This document shows positions 29,788 through 42,997 of a stretch of DNA of 64,000 bases, piece after piece; position 1 is the first letter of the stretch; each line of letters starts with the position of its first letter. Below the pieces are notes generated by a model, which did not search any database, was not told the DNA's origin, and saw nothing but the letters and a program-made list of their open reading frames with translations. This DNA is from Acidobacteriota bacterium. Lineage in GTDB: Bacteria > Acidobacteriota > Vicinamibacteria > Fen-336. Where the stretch lies: positions 1-64,000 of the forward strand of contig WYBL01000152.1 of NCBI GenBank assembly GCA_011526565.1. Reading direction: 5' to 3'. The translations under genes and the position numbers were made by a program.

Positions 29788-30855
29788 ATGGGAGTCCGCG
29801 ATGAAGCGATCCATCTGAGCCCCTTGCCAGTCGTTGACTTGGATCAAGCCTCCGTTCCTCATGACGGTCTCTTCCTGCGGACACCAGACGTGTGCCGTCG
29901 CAACTTCAACCGGGGCCCGGCCTGTCGCGATCACTACTCTAGGGTGAGGACGGCGGAGGCAGGGAAGTTCGTGCAGTGCCCTTTTGGCTTCGCCTCCATG
30001 CGCATCGACTCCGCTCAGGTTGCCGTTACGTGCCTGATCCCATTCCCTCGCCTCGGCGGGGAGCGCGAGCGGGACCTCAGCAAGAAGCACGCCGCTCACC
30101 GCGTCTCGCTGGAGACCGCTGCTCGGGCCACGTCGGCCATTGCCCGGAGCAGCAGCGCCCTTCTAGAGTTCGAGAGGGAACTCCTGCGGAAGAACTCGAT
30201 GGCGCTCCACGAACTCCGAAAGCTGAACCGGTCAGTGAAGCAGACCGCCGAGCGCCTTTGCGCGAACGAGGCGCCTCGCGACCCGGAATCAGCCGACGTG
30301 AACCTCGTGCGAATCTGGAAGACAGCCGATCTAGTTTCCCATCAGTTTGATGTTATCGAGCTCCTGGCAAACGAGGAGCTCGCTGCGCTTCCGCTGAACT
30401 CTACCGTTGAGCTCTACAAGCTGTTCGATAAGTGCGTGCGGATATACAGGCCCACGGACCCCACCCACAACATCACACTGACGGCAACCCCCAAGGGCTA
30501 CTCCCCCAAGGTCCGGGCTTGTGACAAGACCCTGCCGATCATTCCCACTGTATTGATCGACAACGCCTTGCGATACGCTCAGCCAAACTCCGATGTTCGA
30601 ATCAACCTGCGACCAGAAGGGGACTGTTGCCGGGTCGAAGTCGAGAACCTCGCGAAGGCAAACCCAGACCTTACGGAGAAGATCTTCGAGAGAGGCGTCC
30701 GCGCTCAGAAGGATGCCGAGGGCTCCGGGAACGGTCTCTATATCGCGCAACTGGTGGCGCGGCAGCATCTGACAGAGATCAAACTGGAGGTCGAGAAGGC
30801 AGCCAAAGAGCAGGTGAGGTGCACCCTGTCCTTGGTCTTCCGCACGCTCCTATGA
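29788..30855 (+). CDS. GHKL-type histidine kinase with N-terminal Cys motif
   Basis: About 355 residues; the ATG at 29788 is preferred to the TTG one codon earlier. The C-terminal HATPase has VLIDNALRYA (Asn about 259) and GSGNGLYIAQLVARQH. A candidate phosphoacceptor is His 141 in SMALHELRKLNRSVK within a helical DHp-like region. The N-terminus has no membrane segment and carries DVCRRNFNRGPACRD plus FVQCPFGF, i.e. C-x9-C-x17-C-P-F-G, which could bind a metal or Fe-S cluster. It is therefore a cytoplasmic sensor. It overlaps the methyltransferase gene by ATGA. Lower GC than the backbone, like the receiver gene. Confidence 0.8.
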   Translation: MGVRDEAIHLSPLPVVDLDQASVPHDGLFLRTPDVCRRNFNRGPACRDHYSRVRTAEAGKFVQCPFGFASMRIDSAQVAVTCLIPFPRLGGERERDLSKKHAAHRVSLETAARATSAIARSSSALLEFERELLRKNSMALHELRKLNRSVKQTAERLCANEAPRDPESADVNLVRIWKTADLVSHQFDVIELLANEELAALPLNSTVELYKLFDKCVRIYRPTDPTHNITLTATPKGYSPKVRACDKTLPIIPTVLIDNALRYAQPNSDVRINLRPEGDCCRVEVENLAKANPDLTEKIFERGVRAQKDAEGSGNGLYIAQLVARQHLTEIKLEVEKAAKEQVRCTLSLVFRTLL

Positions 30856-33740
30856 GCAAGGCCACGCGGACGAGCCGTAAGCTCATCGAGGTCGCGCTGC
30901 CGCTCGAGGCGATCAACGTTGCCTCCGCCCGGGAAAAGTCGATTCGACATGGGCACCCTTCCACGTTGCATCTTTGGTGGGCGCGGCGGCCGCTGGCGGC
31001 AGCGCGGGCTGTCATCTTTGCGCAGATGGTGGACGACCCGTCCTCTTGGCCCGACCTGTTTCCGACCGATAAGGCGCAGGAGAAGGAGCGGCAGCGGCTG
31101 TTCCGGATCATCGAGAAGCTGGTGATCTGGGAGAACACCACCAACGAGGATGTGCTGGAGGAGGCGCGGCGGGAGATCTGGGCGAGCTGGCGGCGGGCGT
31201 GCGCCGAGAATGCCGACCACCCGCGGGCGGCCGAGCTGTTCGACCGCAACAAGCTGCCCGCGTTCCACGATCCGTTCGCGGGCGGCGGGTCGCTGCCGCT
31301 GGAGGCGCAGCGGCTGGGGCTCGAGGCGTACGCGACCGACCTCAACCCGGTGGCGGTGCTGATCAATAAGGCGATGATCGAGATCCCGCCGAAGTTCGCG
31401 GGCCGGCCGCCGGTGAACCCGGAGTGGCAAGCGAAGCCCCAGCGCGAGAAGGAGCTGCGGGTCTGGAAGGGCGCGCAGGGCCTGGCCGAGGACGTGCGCT
31501 ACTACGGGAAGTGGATGCGCGACGAGGCCGAGAAGCGCATCGGCCACCTCTACCCGAAGGTCGATATCACGACGGAGATGGTGAAGGAGCGGCCCGACCT
31601 GAAGCCGTACGAGGGCCGCAAGCTCACCGTGATCGCGTGGCTGTGGGCGCGGACGGTGAAGAGCCCCAACCCCGCCTTCGCCCACGTCGACGTACCGCTG
31701 GCCTCAACCTTCATGCTCTCGACAAGGCCTGGCAGGGAGGCGTACGTCGAGCCGGTGATCGAGGGCGGGGGCTACCGGTTCACGGTGAAGGTGGGGAAGC
31801 CTAAGGACGCGAATGCGGCGAAGGCGGGGACAAAGCTCGCGCGCGCGAATTTCTGCTGCCTCATGTCGGGCTCTCCGATTGCCGGAGACTTCATCAAGGC
31901 CGAGAGCCGGGCAGGTCGCATGGGTGCGCGGATGATGGCGATCGTGGCTGAAGGCGACCGCGGTCGCGTCTACCTCGCGCCAACGGCGGAGCACGAAGCA
32001 ACGGCGCGTGACGCGAAGCCGGAATGGTCCCCTGACCTCACGATCTCGGGCAGCACTCAGTACTTGGGCGTGAAGCCGTACGGACTTGAGCACTTCGGGC
32101 AACTCTTTACTCAACGGCAGCTGGCCGCATTGGCCACGTTCTCCGAGTTGGTCGGAGGTGCGGGCCACCAACTCGCGCGTGACGGCCGGTCGGCGGTTCA
32201 GCGGGCCGCCCTCAAGCCCGATTCGGGCGAGATCACCCATGCCGGGGCGCTCGCACTGTACCTGGCCTTCGCGATAGACAAGGGTGCCAACTACTGGTCG
32301 TCTTTGTGTGCCTGGCACGTGACTCGGGACGGAATCGTCTCGACCTTCGGCAGGCAAGCGATTCCGATGATCTTCGACTATGCAGAGGCTAATCCCCTGA
32401 GTGACTCGTCTGGCAATTTCCTGCTCGGGGTCGAGCAGGCCGCGAAAATGCTCGAAGTGCTCGGCGAGGGACCAGCCGGCGTGGCGCTGCAAGCCGATGC
32501 AGCAACTCAGGAGGCGAGCACGAACAAGGTCGTGTCAACGGACCCACCCTACTTCGACAACGTGCCCTACGCCGATCTCTCCGACTTCTTCTATGTGTGG
32601 ATGCGTCGCTCGCTGAAGAATCTGTTCGGCGACGTTCTTTCGACGATGGCAGTGCCGAAAGAGGAGGAGCTGGTCGCGTTTGCCTACCGTCATGCCAGCA
32701 AAGCTGGTGCCGAGCGGTTTTTCCTGGACGGGATGACGAGGGCAATGCGGCGCGTTGCAGATGGGGCCCATCCCGCTCTCCCCACGACCATCTACTACGC
32801 CTTCAGGCAGTCGGAGAGCGACGATGAGACCGGGACGGCCAGTACGGGGTGGGACACGTTCCTCGACGGAGTGATCCGCGCTGGTTTCGGGATCAGCGGG
32901 ACGTGGCCGATGCGGACCGAGTACACGGGCAACCTCAAGACGAAGCGAAACGCCCTGGCCTCCAGCATCGTCCTCGTGTGCCGCAAGCGCGACGCTGCGG
33001 CGCCGCAAGCCACACGCCGCGAGTTCGTCGCGGCGCTCAAGTCCGAGCTGCCGAAGGCCCTCACTCTCCTCCAGCGTGGAAACATCGCACCGGTCGACCT
33101 TGCGCAGGCCGCGATCGGACCCGGAATGGCCGTCTACACTCGCTACTCGCAGGTGCTCGACGCCGAGGGCAAGCCGCTCGCGGTCCGCGACGCGCTCGCG
33201 CTCATCAATCAGGTCCTGGACGAGGCGCTAGCCGAGCAGGAGGGCGACTTCGACGCGGACAGCCGCTGGGCGCTCGCCTGGTTCGAGCAGTCAGGTTTCG
33301 GTGAGGGCGAGTACGGCGTCGCCGAGACCCTCTCCAAGGCCAAGAACACCAGCGTCCAGGGCCTGGTCGACGCCGGCATCCTCGAGTCCCGCCGCGGCAA
33401 GGTCCGCCTGCTCAAGCCCGCCGAGCTGCCCGCGACCTGGGACCCCGACAAGGACGCCCGCCTCACCGCGTGGGAGACGGTCCACCACCTGATCCGCGTG
33501 CTGGAGAAGGGCGAAACCGAAGCCGCGGCCCTCGTCGCCAAGCTCGGCACGAAAGCCGAGACCGCCCGCGAACTCTGCTACCGCCTCTACACGATCGCCG
33601 AACGCAAGAAGCGCGCCGCGGAAGCCCTCTCCTACAACGCCCTCGTCCAGTCCTGGCCCGAACTCACCCGCCTCGCCCGCGAAGGCGGCAAGCCCCGCTC
33701 GGCCCAAGCCGACCTGTTTGCCGGGACTGAGGAGAAGTGA
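30852..33740 (+). CDS. DUF1156 (COG1743-type) DNA methyltransferase
   Basis: 962 residues. The DUF1156 N-terminus is plain (SRKLIEVALPLEAINVASAR, then STLHLWWARRPLAAARAVIF). Motif I DPFAGGGSLPLEA begins at Asp 140, and the catalytic DPPY is at 564 (STDPPYFDNVPY), so an unusually long insert separates them, as in this family. The insert contains LWARTVKSPNPAF and FCCLMSGSPIAGDF; the Zn-ribbon Cys pairs of relatives are mostly lost here. It probably makes N6-adenine or N4-cytosine marks. G+C is uneven: I count 69 of 120 at 32341-32460 but 46 of 60 at 33421-33480. It overlaps the kinase by ATGA; the next gene starts one base after its stop. Confidence 0.9.
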   Translation: MSKATRTSRKLIEVALPLEAINVASAREKSIRHGHPSTLHLWWARRPLAAARAVIFAQMVDDPSSWPDLFPTDKAQEKERQRLFRIIEKLVIWENTTNEDVLEEARREIWASWRRACAENADHPRAAELFDRNKLPAFHDPFAGGGSLPLEAQRLGLEAYATDLNPVAVLINKAMIEIPPKFAGRPPVNPEWQAKPQREKELRVWKGAQGLAEDVRYYGKWMRDEAEKRIGHLYPKVDITTEMVKERPDLKPYEGRKLTVIAWLWARTVKSPNPAFAHVDVPLASTFMLSTRPGREAYVEPVIEGGGYRFTVKVGKPKDANAAKAGTKLARANFCCLMSGSPIAGDFIKAESRAGRMGARMMAIVAEGDRGRVYLAPTAEHEATARDAKPEWSPDLTISGSTQYLGVKPYGLEHFGQLFTQRQLAALATFSELVGGAGHQLARDGRSAVQRAALKPDSGEITHAGALALYLAFAIDKGANYWSSLCAWHVTRDGIVSTFGRQAIPMIFDYAEANPLSDSSGNFLLGVEQAAKMLEVLGEGPAGVALQADAATQEASTNKVVSTDPPYFDNVPYADLSDFFYVWMRRSLKNLFGDVLSTMAVPKEEELVAFAYRHASKAGAERFFLDGMTRAMRRVADGAHPALPTTIYYAFRQSESDDETGTASTGWDTFLDGVIRAGFGISGTWPMRTEYTGNLKTKRNALASSIVLVCRKRDAAAPQATRREFVAALKSELPKALTLLQRGNIAPVDLAQAAIGPGMAVYTRYSQVLDAEGKPLAVRDALALINQVLDEALAEQEGDFDADSRWALAWFEQSGFGEGEYGVAETLSKAKNTSVQGLVDAGILESRRGKVRLLKPAELPATWDPDKDARLTAWETVHHLIRVLEKGETEAAALVAKLGTKAETARELCYRLYTIAERKKRAAEALSYNALVQSWPELTRLAREGGKPRSAQADLFAGTEEK

Positions 33741-33741
33741 C

Positions 33742-36477
33742 ATGCGAAAACCGAGGGCGGAGAATCGAGTGGAAGCTGTGAACACCTACCCCGCCAGTCC
33801 GTCGGCCCAGGTTCCTGGAGCGGTGTTTCACCGCTGCGCCTTGCAGGTGAACCCACACGCCTACTCGGAGAAGTTCCGGGGGCAGGCGGCGCCGGAAGAC
33901 GCAGCGACGCATGCACGCGGGATCGTCCAGAAGGCACGTGAGTTGGGGATCTCGGTCCTTGCAATCACCGATCACAACGACGCTTCGGGTGTCGGTGCAT
34001 TCAGAGCCGCCGCAGAAGGCAGCGGGGTGCACGTCTTCCCGGGCTTCGAGTTGGCGTCGAGTGAAGGGGTGCACGTCTTGTGCCTGTATGGCCCGGAGAC
34101 GCCTGAGGAGCAACTCAGGCTCTTTTTGGGCGCCTGCGGCATCACGAAGGCCGGCTCATCCTCCGACCTCAGCGACCTGGCACTTGTGGATGTCCTCGCG
34201 ACTGTGGTCCAACAGGGCGGGGTGGCGATAGCCGCGCATGCGACCAGCGAGAAGGGCGGGTTGCTCCGTGTTCTGAGAGGCCAGGCCAGAATGCGCGCTT
34301 GGTCCTGCGAAGACCTGCTGGCAATCCAGATTCCCGGTACGATTGGAGAGCTTCCCGACGACCTGCGCTCCATAGTCGAGAACAGCGACCCCAACTACCG
34401 CCGTGCTCACCCGGCCGAGGACGCTCTCGCGGTGGCCGTTGTGAACGCGAAGGACGTCGTCAGGTCCGGGGACCTAGAAGATGCCTCCGCGTCCTGCTGG
34501 ATCAAGATGTCGGAGGTGACGATCGAAGGCTTGCGGCAGGCGTTCCTCGACCCCGGATCGCGAGTTCGGCTCAACCCGAGAGAAGGAACGCTCGAGCGAG
34601 ATGAACACGCAGAACTTCTGTCTGTCTCCTGGCAAGGCGGCTTCCTCGACGGAACCACCTTACGGCTCAACCCGAATCTGAACGTCCTCGTGGGCGGCCG
34701 CGGAGCCGGCAAGTCCACCGTGGTGGAGAGCGTGCGGGCCGTCCTCGGACTGGAGCCGCTTGGCGACGAAGCCCGCAAGGCCCATGAAGGCATCGTTCGG
34801 CACGTTCTGGGGAGTGCCACCAAGATCTCACTCCGCGTCAGGGTTCACCGGCCGGCAGCCCGCGAGTACACCATCGAGCGCACCCTCCCGAATCCGGCCC
34901 TGGTTCGTGACGAGCGCGGTGAGGTGTCGAACCTCACACCCAGAGAAGTGCTTGGCCGCATCGAAGTCTTCGGGCAGCACGAGATATCCGAACTCACCAA
35001 GAGCAAGGAGAAGCTGACCCGGTTACTGGACCGGTTCCTGGACCCTGACGACTCGGCACCCCGGAGACGAGGCGAGCTGAAGAGGGCCCTCGAGAAGAGC
35101 CGCCGCGGCATTCTCGACACGCGGCGCGAGTTGCTGCAGATCGAGGAAGGACTCGCGGCGCTTCCTGGGCTCGAGGAAACACTCCGGAAGTTCCAGGAAG
35201 CGGGCCTCGAGGAGCGGCTCAGAGAGCGGAGCCTCCTGGTTCGCGAAGAGAAGATCCTTGCGTCGATTCAAGAACGTACAGCGAGCTTCCGCGAGGCTCT
35301 CGTGACCCTGAAGGACGGGGTTCCGATAGATCGGACCTTCCTCTCGCGGAAGGCGCTCGAAGATCTGCCCGGCAGGGAGATCCTCGGACGCCTGAACGAG
35401 GTCTTCGATACGCTCAGTGGGGACCTGGGGGATGTCTCCGTTGCGCTCGAGTCCGCCCTGGTTCGAGCTGATCGGGCTGTGGACGAGGTCCGCGCCCGCT
35501 GGAACCACCGGAAACAGGAGGTACAGGCGAGCTACGAAGCCATTCTGCGTGACCTTCAGAAGTCGCGCGTGGACGGCGAGGAGTTCATCCGCCTTCGACG
35601 CAGGATCGAGGACCTCCGGCCGCTCCGAGAGCGGCAGCACCAAGCCGAACGGCTCGAAAAGGAGCAGGCCGATCGGAGACGCTCACTGTTGGCGGAGTGG
35701 GAGGAGTTCAAGGCCGCCGAGTTTCGACGACTTGCCAGCGCCGCAAAGGGGGTCAGTTCTCGACTCCGAGGGCGCGTGCAGGTCGACGTGACCTTCGCCG
35801 GAGATCGCGAACCACTGTTCGATCTGTTGCGCCAGTCGGTGGGTGGGCGTCTGTCGGAAGCGATCGACACACTGCGGGACGTTCCGGACCTATCCTTGAC
35901 TAGGCTGGTGGAAGCAGCACGGGCGGGGGCGGGCCAACTCGTCAAGGCGTTCGGGATCACCCCTGCACAGGCGGAGCGCTTCGCGAAGGCTGAGCCCGAA
36001 GTGCTGCTTCGCATCGAAGAACTCGAGCTGGCTCCCGCGACGACGATTCGCCTGAACACAGCGCCGCTCGGCGTGCCGCCTGTGTGGCAGGAGCTGAGGG
36101 AGCTCTCCACCGGGCAGAAGGCGACCGCTGTGCTTCTTCTGCTCCTGCTCGAATCGGATGCCCCGCTTGTCGTGGATCAGCCAGAAGACGACCTCGACAA
36201 CCGCTTCATCACCGAAGGCGTTGTGCCACGCATGCGCGAGGAGAAGCAGCGCCGACAGTTTCTGTTTTCGACCCACAACGCCAACATCCCCGTGCTGGGA
36301 GATGCCGAACTGATCGTCGGCATGACGGCGATGGGCGAGGCGGAGGGGGGGCGGGCGCAGATCGCGCCTCAGCACGTCGGGTCCATTGACTCCAGGGACG
36401 TGCGCGAGCTAGTCGAGGAGATCCTCGAAGGTGGCAAGCAGGCGTTTGAGCGAAGGCGCCGCAAGTACGGGTTCTGA
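33742..36477 (+). CDS. TrlF-like PHP-domain / SMC-type ATPase
   Basis: 911 residues. Residues about 20-220 resemble a PHP phosphoesterase: ISVLAITDHNDASG, VFPGFELASSEGVHVLCLYG and GGVAIAAHAT. The usual first H-x-H is replaced by NPHAYSEKF, so activity is uncertain. Residues about 290-911 are an SMC/RecF-type ATPase: Walker A VGGRGAGKST with Lys near 324, a long coiled-coil (about 440-690), a signature-like ELSTGQKATAVLLLLLL and Walker B PLVVDQPEDDLDN, then FLFSTHNANIPVLGDAEL. This two-part layout matches the TrlF family of defence-associated ATPases. GGAGAAGTGAC precedes the ATG at 33742; longer upstream starts lie inside the methyltransferase gene. Confidence 0.85.
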   Translation: MRKPRAENRVEAVNTYPASPSAQVPGAVFHRCALQVNPHAYSEKFRGQAAPEDAATHARGIVQKARELGISVLAITDHNDASGVGAFRAAAEGSGVHVFPGFELASSEGVHVLCLYGPETPEEQLRLFLGACGITKAGSSSDLSDLALVDVLATVVQQGGVAIAAHATSEKGGLLRVLRGQARMRAWSCEDLLAIQIPGTIGELPDDLRSIVENSDPNYRRAHPAEDALAVAVVNAKDVVRSGDLEDASASCWIKMSEVTIEGLRQAFLDPGSRVRLNPREGTLERDEHAELLSVSWQGGFLDGTTLRLNPNLNVLVGGRGAGKSTVVESVRAVLGLEPLGDEARKAHEGIVRHVLGSATKISLRVRVHRPAAREYTIERTLPNPALVRDERGEVSNLTPREVLGRIEVFGQHEISELTKSKEKLTRLLDRFLDPDDSAPRRRGELKRALEKSRRGILDTRRELLQIEEGLAALPGLEETLRKFQEAGLEERLRERSLLVREEKILASIQERTASFREALVTLKDGVPIDRTFLSRKALEDLPGREILGRLNEVFDTLSGDLGDVSVALESALVRADRAVDEVRARWNHRKQEVQASYEAILRDLQKSRVDGEEFIRLRRRIEDLRPLRERQHQAERLEKEQADRRRSLLAEWEEFKAAEFRRLASAAKGVSSRLRGRVQVDVTFAGDREPLFDLLRQSVGGRLSEAIDTLRDVPDLSLTRLVEAARAGAGQLVKAFGITPAQAERFAKAEPEVLLRIEELELAPATTIRLNTAPLGVPPVWQELRELSTGQKATAVLLLLLLESDAPLVVDQPEDDLDNRFITEGVVPRMREEKQRRQFLFSTHNANIPVLGDAELIVGMTAMGEAEGGRAQIAPQHVGSIDSRDVRELVEEILEGGKQAFERRRRKYGF

Positions 36478-36484
36478 GAACGAA

Positions 36485-37791
36485 ATGAACCGAATCGAGC
36501 TGGCCGAGCTAATTCGCAACGGGGAGAACTCGGGGATCGACTTCAAGCGCGACGGTGTCCCCGCCGATGGCCTGGCCAAGGTGGCCGCCGCCTTCCTCAA
36601 CCTCGAGGGTGGCCGCATTCTGATCGGCGTTGAGGACGACGGCGCGGTGTCCGGCCTGACCCGAGACAGGACGGCGGCCGAGGAATGGGTGATGCAGGTG
36701 TTGCGCGACAACGTGCAACCGCCGGTGATCCCGTTCTGGGAGACGGTCGTCTGGGACGACGCCAAGGTCGTCGGCGTAGTGACCCTGCCAGCGGACGCTC
36801 CGGACAAACCCTACAAGGTGAAGCGTGGCAGCGGCGCCTGGGTGACACCCGTTCGTGTGGGCACGACAACCCGCGACGCAAGCCGTGAGGAAGAAGCGCG
36901 GCTGTACATGCAGTCAGGGCACCTCCAGTACGACCGCAAGCCGGTCTCCGGCTCGACTCTGGATGACCTCGACCTGAGGCGCCTCGTAGACTACTTCCGC
37001 AACTTCCGAAGGCAAGCCTGCCCCGAGGCAGAGGACCACGAAGCCTGGAGCCGGCTCTTGGTCAATACAGAGCTGATGGCGCAGGATCGAGGACGCGCTG
37101 TGCCGAGTGTTGCAGGCCTGCTGCTCTTCGGGACCAAGCCGAAGAGATTCCTACCTCACGCGGGAATCAGTGCCGCAGCGTATGTGGGTGACACGAAGGA
37201 CTACGCGGCCCGCTCCCGCGACACGATGCACGGTCCACTGGTCTCGCTGTTTCCGAATCCAGGAAACGCGGCAGCAGAACCTCAAAGGCTGCCGAGGACG
37301 TTCGGAGAAGGGGTCATTGCCACGGAAGCGGGCGTGATCGAGCAGGCTCTGGACTTCGTCCGCCGACACATCGACGTCTCAGCTTCGGTCGACGAAGGGG
37401 GGCGCCGGCAGGAGCAGTGGGACTATCCCCTGGAGGCTCTCCGCGAGACAATCGTCAACGCGGTCGCCCACCGAGACTACACGATTGGTGTCATGGACAT
37501 CGAGCTATCGGTCTTCTCGGATCGCATCGAGGTCATCTCTCCAGGGCGTCTTCCGAACACCGTCACGGTGGAGAAGATGCGGGCTGGGTACCGTGCCTCG
37601 CGAAACGAACTCATCAAGGAGGTTCTGAGGGACTACCGCTATATCGAGGCGACCGGTCTTGGCGTCCCGCGGAAGATCATCGAAGGCATGCGGGCCAACA
37701 ACCAGACGGAGCCGGATCTCGTCGAGGAGGAGTCGCGTTTCGTGGTGCGACTCTGGAAGGGGACGGCCCCGGGCGTCCGCCAGAACGCCTG

Positions 37792-37792
<1 letters not shown>
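36485..37792 (+). CDS. AlbA/Schlafen-type and RecG-like ATP-binding protein
   Basis: 435 residues. Residues 1-130 are an AlbA_2 (Schlafen-like) domain: ELIRNGENSGIDFKRDG and AAFLNLEGGRILIGVEDDG. Residues about 180-420 match the C-terminal region found with it, with WDYPLEALRETIVNAVAHRDYT (a GHKL-like N-box) and DRIEVISPGRLPNTVTVE, ending in a wing-like GLGVPRKIIEGM segment. Proteins of this class are usually annotated as transcriptional regulators or RecG-like, but many sit in defence loci and Schlafen domains can be RNases. The start follows the TrlF stop by seven bases, and the stop overlaps the next ATG (TGATG). Confidence 0.87.
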
Positions 37793-41142
<3,350 letters not shown>

Positions 41143-41572
41143 GCCCTTCGTTCCCGCCCGCGCAGCCGCAGGCTGCCCCACCCCGCCCGTGGAGCGCCGA
41201 GTCCCCATCGCTCCGTCGCCCCGCCCGAGCGCCGTCGCCCGAACCGCGGCGCTCCCGCCCCGCCCGAACGCCCCCGCGCACCGCGGCGTCCCGCCCCGCC
41301 CGCGCAGCCTCAGGCTGCGCCGCCCCGTCCGTTTCGTTCGTCGGCGTTCGGCTTGAACGGCGAACGGAGAACGGACAACGGACGGGGTTGGTTCGGCGGG
41401 CGGGGTGGCGCGCGGCGGGCTTCGCACTTCCGCGCGCGGGCGGGGTGGGCTCGCACTTCGATTGTGGGCTCGCCGGGCGGGGTGGGGCACGCGGTATCTC
41501 GGCGTGCCCGGGCGGGGTGGCGCACGCTGTCTCCGGCGTGCGCGGTCGGGGACCGGGCGCTGGCGCGCCCGG
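41143..41572. other. Gene-free convergent region right of the island
   Basis: 430 bases between the stops of the DUF499 gene (+) and the serine dehydratase gene (-). Almost all of it is repeat copy 2. An extra partial unit, CGCCCGCGCAGCCGCAGGCT (41156-41175), precedes it. I see no gene, RNA or terminator with a U-tract; the inverted C-rich/G-rich layout may itself act as a bidirectional transcription barrier. Confidence 0.6.
41221..41552. repeat. Island-flanking repeat, copy 2
   Basis: About 332 bases in the same orientation as copy 1 (24411-24733). The core 41281-41433 aligns with 24470-24615 apart from an extra AACGGAC unit and a few substitutions. Same C-rich left half, G-rich right half and central AACGG-rich segment. 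Outside the core the copies diverge through gain and loss of GGGCGGGGTGG units. Confidence 0.85.
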
Positions 41573-42985
41573 TCAGCACTCCGGGAGGGAGACGCTGAAG
41601 TCCAGGGGGGCGTCGAGGACGTTGAGGGCGAGGCCGCCTCTCGCCGTTTCCTTGTAGTGGTCCTTCATGTCCATGCCCGTGTCGCGCATGGTCTTGATCA
41701 CCTTGTCGAGCGAGACGAAGTGCAGGCCGTCGCCGCGCAGGGCCATGCGAGCCGCGTTGATCGCCTTGATCGAGGCCATTGCGTTGCGCTCGATGCAGGG
41801 GACCTGGACGAGCCCGCCGATCGGGTCGCAGGTGAGGCCGAGGTTGTGTTCCATCGCGATCTCGGCCGCGTTCTCCACCTGCTCCGGCGTGCCGCCCATC
41901 ACCTCGGCGAGGCCGCCGGCCGCCATCGAGCAGGCGGAACCGACCTCGCCCTGGCAGCCGACCTCGGCCCCGCTGATCGAGGCGTTCTGCTTGTAGAGCG
42001 CGCCGATCGCGCCGGCCGTGAGCAGGAAGCGCACCACGCCCTCGTCGGACGCGCCGGGCACGAAGCGCGCGTAGTAGTGCAGCACCGCGGGGATGATGCC
42101 CGCGGCGCCGTTCGTGGGGGCCGTCACCACGCGCCCGCCCGCCGCGTTCTCCTCGTTGACCGCGAGGGCGTAGAGGTTGACCCAGTCGAGCGCCGTCAGC
42201 GGGTCGCGCAGGCCGGCCTCGGGATGCGCCAGCAGGCGCTGGTGGAGGTCGGCCGCGCGGCGCTTGACCTTGAGCCCGCCGGGCAGCACGCCTTCGGCGC
42301 GGCAGCCACGGCGCACGCACTCCTGCATCACGCCCCAGATCACGAGCAGCGCGGCGCGGGTCTCGGCCTCGGGGCGGAACGCGCCCTCGTTCTCGAGCAT
42401 CACGCGCGAAATCGACGAGCCTGTGCGGTGGCAGATCGCGAGCAGCTCGTCGCCGCTCGCGAAGGGGTGGGGCAGCGCTCGGTCGTCGGCGCGCAGCGGG
42501 CTCTCGCCCGCGGCCGCCCGCTCGTCGACCACGAACCCGCCGCCGACCGAGTAGTACGCGCGCGCGAACAGCGGCTCGTTCTCCACGTCGAGCGCCGTGA
42601 AGCGCATCCCGTTGGGGTGGAAGGGCAGGTTCTGGCGCTGGAACAGCAGGTGCTCGGCGTCGCGGAAGTGGGTCTCGTGGCGACCGAGCAGCAGGAGGCG
42701 CCCCGAGGTGCGGACGTGGGCGAGGCGGGCCGGGATCGTCTCGACGTCGACGCCCTCGGGCGTCTCGCCCAGCAGGCCCAGGATCACGGCCTTGTCGGTG
42801 CCGTGGCCGCGGCCCGTGGCGCCGAGGCTGCCGAACAGCTCGGCGCGCACGCCGCGCGTGCGGGCGGCGAGACCCGCCGCTTCGACCTCGGCCGCGAAGG
42901 TCCGCGCGGCCCGCATCGGGCCCACCGTGTGCGACGACGAGGGCCCGATCCCGACCCTGAACAGGTCGAGGACGGAAATCGTCAT
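41573..42985 (-). CDS. sdaA: L-serine ammonia-lyase (Fe-S dependent)
   Basis: 470 residues, the single-chain length. It converts L-serine to pyruvate and ammonia. The N-terminal domain has [21 protein letters not shown]. The C-terminal catalytic domain has [12 protein letters not shown], and the Cys ligands of the [4Fe-4S] cluster appear in [13 protein letters not shown] and [18 protein letters not shown]. The ATG at 42985 follows the signal-peptide gene by 12 bases, so both may share a transcript. Confidence 0.95.
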   Translation of the reverse strand: MTISVLDLFRVGIGPSSSHTVGPMRAARTFAAEVEAAGLAARTRGVRAELFGSLGATGRGHGTDKAVILGLLGETPEGVDVETIPARLAHVRTSGRLLLLGRHETHFRDAEHLLFQRQNLPFHPNGMRFTALDVENEPLFARAYYSVGGGFVVDERAAAGESPLRADDRALPHPFASGDELLAICHRTGSSISRVMLENEGAFRPEAETRAALLVIWGVMQECVRRGCRAEGVLPGGLKVKRRAADLHQRLLAHPEAGLRDPLTALDWVNLYALAVNEENAAGGRVVTAPTNGAAGIIPAVLHYYARFVPGASDEGVVRFLLTAGAIGALYKQNASISGAEVGCQGEVGSACSMAAGGLAEVMGGTPEQVENAAEIAMEHNLGLTCDPIGGLVQVPCIERNAMASIKAINAARMALRGDGLHFVSLDKVIKTMRDTGMDMKDHYKETARGGLALNVLDAPLDFSVSLPEC

Positions 42986-42997
42986 CGGGACCCCAGA

